Below, one piece after another: positions 60,763-64,000 of a stretch of 64,000 bases of DNA. The stretch lies in contig NZ_JYNL01000004.1 in assembly GCF_001044235.1 (NCBI RefSeq), positions 105,735-169,734 on the forward strand, written 5' to 3'. Within the stretch, counting starts at the first letter, position 1; every line of letters starts with the position of its first letter. The DNA comes from Mycolicibacterium chlorophenolicum. GTDB lineage: Bacteria; Actinomycetota; Actinomycetes; Mycobacteriales; Mycobacteriaceae. The translations under genes were made by a program, and so were the position numbers. The notes below the pieces were generated by a model. It ran no database searches, was not told the origin of the DNA, and was given only the letters and a program-made list of their open reading frames with translations.

Positions 60763-61839
60763 ATGAGCCACGACTGGATGCTCGTGGAGACACTGGGCAG
60801 TGAGCCCACCGTGGTGGCGCAGGGTGCGCGGACCGTCAACCTCATCCCCATCTCGTCGTTGCTGCGGCGCAATCCGCATCTGATGGCGATCCAGACGGCG
60901 ATCAGTGAGACGGTGCGCGGCGGGTCCGGGTTGAGCAGCATCACCCCGAAGAACGACTGCGTGATCCGCACCGAGGTCGTCGTGATGTCCGACGGCCGCA
61001 TCCATGGCGTGCAGATGTGGATCGGCGCGGCCGACGAGGAACCGCCCCCGCGCCCGCCGGTGGGCCCCCTGGTGTGGGATCTGACCGCCGGCACCGCCAC
61101 CGACACCACCGAATCGTTGGAGATCGGCGGCTGGGATCCGACGAAGCAGCCCACGCACGACCGCGCCTTCGCCGACGATCTGCCGCGCCGTGACCTCAAG
61201 CCGCACGAGGCCGAGGTCATCAGCATGCTGATCAAACCCGAAGCGGGCGTGACGATCTGCAGCACCTGGGATGTCACCGACTACCGCGGCGAACAGATCA
61301 CCATCGGATTCGTGGCGCGCTCCCTTGCCGAGACCGACGATGACGGCCGAGATCGTCTGGTGTGCCGGGCGATGAACTGGCGCAGCGTGCGGGAGGGCCG
61401 CACGGTGCAGGACGATCTGCTGGCGCAGCGCATCCTCGCGGGCCTGGCCCGGCCGGGCGTGCACCGGGCGCTGGTCGATCCGCAGCACTGGATGCTGGTG
61501 AAGTGGCTCGACGACCCGGCGCCGTTCTTCGACTGGCGTGCAGGAATGTCCGGCGCCGAGGGGATCCACCCGGACGACATGGCCACGGCGATGGAGATGG
61601 CCGCCGGTTTCGGCAGCGGCGCCGTGTCCGGAGTGCTGCGCGTGATCGCCCGTGACGGCGGATGGACGCCGGTGCATGTGACCGTGCACCGAGTCGAGCT
61701 GCGCGAAGGTGTGCATGCCGGGCTGGCCGAGCTGCGCCTGCCGACGCCCACTGAGATCGAGGACGCGCAGCTCGACGAGAGGCAACCGCCCGCGGTGGAC
61801 GAAAAACGCACGCGCACAAGGAAAAACGGCAAGCGCTGA
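60763..61839 (+). CDS. PAS-domain-like conserved protein, Rv3651-like
   Basis: Cytoplasmic protein of 358 residues conserved in mycobacteria. I see no catalytic motif. The internal pattern (VHGVQMWIGA-like strand pairs in the middle, and FFDWRAGMSGAEGIHPDDMATAMEMA followed by a strand-rich end) fits PAS/GAF-like sensory folds, as described for the M. tuberculosis protein. The basic tail (KRTRTRKNGKR) may bind nucleic acid or membrane. It sits beside a Ser/Thr kinase gene on the opposite strand, an interesting but unproven signalling pairing. Confidence 0.75.
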   Translation: MSHDWMLVETLGSEPTVVAQGARTVNLIPISSLLRRNPHLMAIQTAISETVRGGSGLSSITPKNDCVIRTEVVVMSDGRIHGVQMWIGAADEEPPPRPPVGPLVWDLTAGTATDTTESLEIGGWDPTKQPTHDRAFADDLPRRDLKPHEAEVISMLIKPEAGVTICSTWDVTDYRGEQITIGFVARSLAETDDDGRDRLVCRAMNWRSVREGRTVQDDLLAQRILAGLARPGVHRALVDPQHWMLVKWLDDPAPFFDWRAGMSGAEGIHPDDMATAMEMAAGFGSGAVSGVLRVIARDGGWTPVHVTVHRVELREGVHAGLAELRLPTPTEIEDAQLDERQPPAVDEKRTRTRKNGKR

Positions 61840-61846
61840 GCCGTGC

Positions 61847-63073
61847 TCAGTCCTTTTTCTTCCCGCCGCCGTTGCCCTTGCCGTTCCCATGGCCGTTGCC
61901 GGGTCCCGGCGCGGGCTGCGGAGGTGCAGGCGCAGGCTCCTGCACGACGGGAACCGGCGCCGGGGGCGGAGGCGGGGCGACGCTGGTGGTGGGCGGCGGC
62001 ACGCTCGTGCTGGTGCTGATCGACGCCGGTGACGGTGACGAGGCGAACGGATCCAGCGCCAGTGCCAGTGCCGACACGACGAACGCGGCCAGGATGCCGG
62101 CCGCGGCGAGCAGGTAGCGGCGCGGGCGCCTGCGCTGCGACGAGCGGAGTTGCGGCGGCGGCGGGTAGCCGGCGGTCGGCGGCAGCGGTGCGGCCATCAC
62201 CCTGGTCGCCGGGCGCGGACCGGTGACGACGGGCGCCGGGGCGGGTCCGCCCCTCAGTGCGGCGGGATCGCCGGCGAGTGCGGCCCGCATCTGATCGGAG
62301 CTCGCGAAGCGCTGAGCCGGGTCGCGGGCCATCCCGCGTTCGATGACAGCGGCCAGTACGGGGTCGACGTCGGCGCGACAGGCGCTCACCGGCGGTGGCG
62401 GGGTGTCGATGATGGCGCGGGCGAGGGCGACGGGGTGGTCGTGCGGGAAGGCCCGGCGCCCGAGCAGCGCCTCGTAGCCGATGACGGCCACGGCGTAGAG
62501 GTCGTCGGCCACCGAGGCCGGGGCGCCCATCACCCGTTCCGGGCTCATGTAGCACATGGTGCCGATGATCTGGCCGGTCTTGGTGTCGGCGGCGCCGCCC
62601 GTTTTGGCGATGCCGAAGTCGGCGACCTTCATCCGGTCCCCGCTGGCCGAGAGCAGGATGTTGCCCGGTTTGATGTCGCGGTGCAGCACCCCGGCGGCGT
62701 GGGCGGCGCCCAGGCCGGCGAGGACGTCATCGAGCACGGCGCGCACCTGATGCGGGGTCATCGGGCCGGCGCCCATCACGTCGTGCAGGGTGCGGCCGGG
62801 GAGCCGCTCCATCACGATGAACGGCGAGTCGTCGTGCTCACCGAAGTCGTGCACCGCGACGACGTTGGGATGCTCGAGGGCGGCGGCTGCGCGCGCCTCC
62901 ACCTCGAACCGTCGACGCAGGTCGGGGTCGCTGTTGAACGCCGGATGCAGCACCTTGATGGCCACGGGTCGGCACAGCCGGGTGTCCCATCCGTCGCGGA
63001 CCTCGGCCATGCCGCCGCGACCGAGAACGCCGCGTTGTTCGTAGCGGCCCACGAGAAGTTCGCGGCCGGTCAT
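61847..63073 (-). CDS. Membrane Ser/Thr protein kinase
   Basis: Hanks-type kinase of 408 residues. Gly-rich loop GRGGMAEV, invariant Lys40, HRDIKPGNILL, DFGIAKT and the activation-loop APE-equivalent SPERVMG are all intact, so activity is likely. After the kinase domain come a Pro-rich linker, one membrane helix (about 322-343) and a short extracytoplasmic tail rich in Pro/Ser/Thr, ending in Gly/Asn/Lys. There are no PASTA or other sensor domains. M. tuberculosis lacks a kinase at this position, so it is lineage-specific here. ATG at 63073. Confidence 0.9.
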   Translation of the reverse strand: MTGRELLVGRYEQRGVLGRGGMAEVRDGWDTRLCRPVAIKVLHPAFNSDPDLRRRFEVEARAAAALEHPNVVAVHDFGEHDDSPFIVMERLPGRTLHDVMGAGPMTPHQVRAVLDDVLAGLGAAHAAGVLHRDIKPGNILLSASGDRMKVADFGIAKTGGAADTKTGQIIGTMCYMSPERVMGAPASVADDLYAVAVIGYEALLGRRAFPHDHPVALARAIIDTPPPPVSACRADVDPVLAAVIERGMARDPAQRFASSDQMRAALAGDPAALRGGPAPAPVVTGPRPATRVMAAPLPPTAGYPPPPQLRSSQRRRPRRYLLAAAGILAAFVVSALALALDPFASSPSPASISTSTSVPPPTTSVAPPPPPAPVPVVQEPAPAPPQPAPGPGNGHGNGKGNGGGKKKD

Positions 63074-63122
63074 GAGGTGTGCGTAACCCGCCTTACGACG
63101 CCGTAAACACGCCCGCCGGTGC

Positions 63123-63431
63123 TCATCCCGGCTGCACCGGTCCGGCGCGCGCCGACGCCGTCGCCGCGCCGGTCCATCTGGCCGCGAAACCGGGTGCGGC
63201 CTCGGCGACCACGATCACGTCCACCCCGTCGACATCGCACCGTGCCACCGTAGCGGCCATCGACCGGGCGATCGCGTCCGCAGCCGAGCAGGCTGCTCGG
63301 GGACCTGCGGGCAGCTGGGCGGCCGCGGCCAGTGCCGCCAGATCGGCGGCCGCCGCCGCCCGGTGCCGGGCCACCACCACCGACCCGACCAGCGCGCCCC
63401 CCGTGGTCACGGCACCGAGCGCGAGGAGCAT
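63123..63431 (-). CDS. TadE-like pilus protein, Rv3654c-like, start unclear
   Basis: Minor-pilin-like protein with an N-terminal hydrophobic helix. The family pattern begins around 63477 with the residues DDHGAATVVAALM, but no ATG, GTG or TTG lies nearby upstream in this frame, so the first usable codon is the ATG at 63431, inside the helix. Conserved parts VARHRAAAAADLAALAAAA and the Cys-containing middle follow. It is the last of three Tad-like genes. Confidence 0.55.
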   Translation of the reverse strand: MLLALGAVTTGGALVGSVVVARHRAAAAADLAALAAAAQLPAGPRAACSAADAIARSMAATVARCDVDGVDVIVVAEAAPGFAARWTGAATASARAGPVQPG

Positions 63432-63465
63432 CAGCGCGGCGACGACGGTCGCTGCGCCGTGGTCG

Positions 63466-63784
63466 TCAGCCGCCCGGTTCCACGGCGGACACGCCGCGGG
63501 CCGCGATCTCGATGCCGGGCAGCAACGCCGACCTCGCGCTGACCGTCGCGACGACGTACCCGCCGTCCCGGCGCAGGTGCACCCCCGCCCCCGCCGGCGC
63601 GACCCGTCGTGCGGCGTCGGCGGCGACGGCGTCGTCACCACGCGCCGCCAACCGCGCCGCCTCTCGGGCCGCGTCGACGCAACGCACCTGCATGGTGACC
63701 GCGGTGAGACCCGCCAGGCAGAGCACCAGCATCGCCACCAACGACAGGATCGCGATCGCCGCCTCGACGGTGGCGAAGCCGGCC
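63466..63784 (-). pseudogene. TadE-family prepilin-like gene, Rv3655c-like, probable frameshift at its start
   Basis: The frame reads GFATVEAAIAILSLVAMLV, a TadE-type prepilin helix with Glu five after Phe, then VRCVDAAREAARLAARGDD, conserved in Rv3655c. The only start codon in frame is TTG 63741, inside the helix. An ATG at 63791, right after the upstream gene's TAG, is in another frame; one extra base in GCGCGGCCGGC would join it to this gene. A small deletion, or a sequencing error in this GC run, is likely. Confidence 0.5.
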
Positions 63785-63791
63785 GCGCCAT

Positions 63792-63907
63792 CTAGACGTT
63801 GGTGGTGAGCGCCCGGCTGATGATGTTCGTCAGCGCGCCGACGATCGAGTCGCCGGTGACGACGGTGTAGAGAATGGCGCCGAATGCCGCGGCGGCGATC
63901 GTTATCT
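63792..63907 (-). pseudogene. 3' fragment of a DUF4244 Flp-type prepilin gene, Rv3656c-like
   Basis: The minus strand encodes TIAAAAFGAILYTVVTGD and continues to GALTNIISRALTTNV with TAG at 63792-63794, the conserved C-terminal two thirds of the DUF4244 prepilin. Upstream, the expected TAEYAIG is replaced by unrelated residues and an in-frame TAG. The 5' third is therefore missing, cut near 63905. Confidence 0.6.
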
Positions 63908-64000
63908 GCGCGTCCGCTTCCGTCTAAGGCACATTTGGTTGACCGGTGTTGGGTGACGAGTCTGACTGTTATCCACCCTGTCGTTGGCTACGACGTTTAC
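63908..64000. mobile_element. Possible end of an inserted element at the right edge
   Basis: From about 63908 the sequence no longer continues the prepilin gene, and the GC content falls to roughly half. A minus-strand open frame enters from the window edge and ends at TAA (63902-63904) with a basic tail (CLRRKRTRR), like the end of a transposase or another gene. No terminal repeat or target duplication can be seen because the window stops here. Confidence 0.3.

Overview
The window is a gene-dense, GC-rich (about 70%) chromosomal segment of a mycobacterium, most likely a rapidly growing Mycolicibacterium. Most of it matches, in order and orientation, the M. tuberculosis stretch from radA (Rv3585) to the Tad-like genes (Rv3654c-Rv3656c). 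Clade markers seen directly include lsr2, disA, mhuD, clpC1, the lpqF and lpqG lipoproteins, the Rv3645-type HAMP adenylate cyclase and a lysine-tailed topA. Names are from family recall and motif reading, not database searches. No gene-free stretch exceeds 300 bases.

Layout. (1) 1-4804: radA (cut by the window edge), disA, an anchored membrane protein, and canB and mutY reading away from each other from one CATG. (2) 4859-7543: an RmlC-like epimerase, a GlxA-type regulator, a small membrane protein and a hydrolase; the first three are additions to the conserved order. (3) 7583-11032: mhuD and lpqF, then a minus-strand operon cbtB-cbtA-histidine phosphatase behind a cobalamin riboswitch, then the clpC1 terminator. 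(4) 11032-15850: clpC1, lsr2, lysS. (5) 15874-26772: a D-serine-deaminase-like enzyme, then a long minus-strand run ftsH-folE-folP-folB-folK-membrane gene-membrane gene-DUF2520 gene-panC-panD-coaX, whose folate and pantothenate genes mostly overlap by a few bases. (6) 26990-40385: epoxide hydrolase, a TetR-type HTH fused to a PE-PPE hydrolase, lpqG, a molybdopterin oxidoreductase, hpt-tilS-metalloprotease-dacB, ppa, an OHCU-decarboxylase-like gene, a serine hydrolase and terC behind a yybP-ykoY-type riboswitch. (7) 40612-48171: an operon starting with a Pls/PosA-family single-module NRPS and an M1 aminopeptidase, joined by 4-base overlaps to the conserved flippase-like, glycosyltransferase and DUF2304 genes. 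(8) 48168-63073: galE1, a polytopic membrane protein, tRNA-Thr(CGT), holB, adenylate cyclase, topA, cspA, a MrfA-like helicase, an Rv3651-like protein and a Ser/Thr kinase. (9) 63123-64000: a damaged Tad-like locus, perhaps interrupted by a mobile element running off the right edge.

The most interesting system is the NRPS/aminopeptidase pair. The 1306-residue NRPS has the poly-lysine synthetase layout (A, T, three pairs of membrane helices and three acyltransferase-like domains), and its specificity code, read by alignment, is close to a lysine code. The M1 aminopeptidase next to it recalls the poly-lysine-degrading enzymes of Streptomyces. This suggests an uncharacterised mycobacterial homopolymer (poly-lysine-like) pathway linked to an envelope glycan operon. 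Other points of note are two riboswitches with readable switching helices, the HTH/PE-PPE fusion, a histidine phosphatase with SHG in place of RHG under B12 control, and an OHCU-decarboxylase-like protein without its catalytic histidine.
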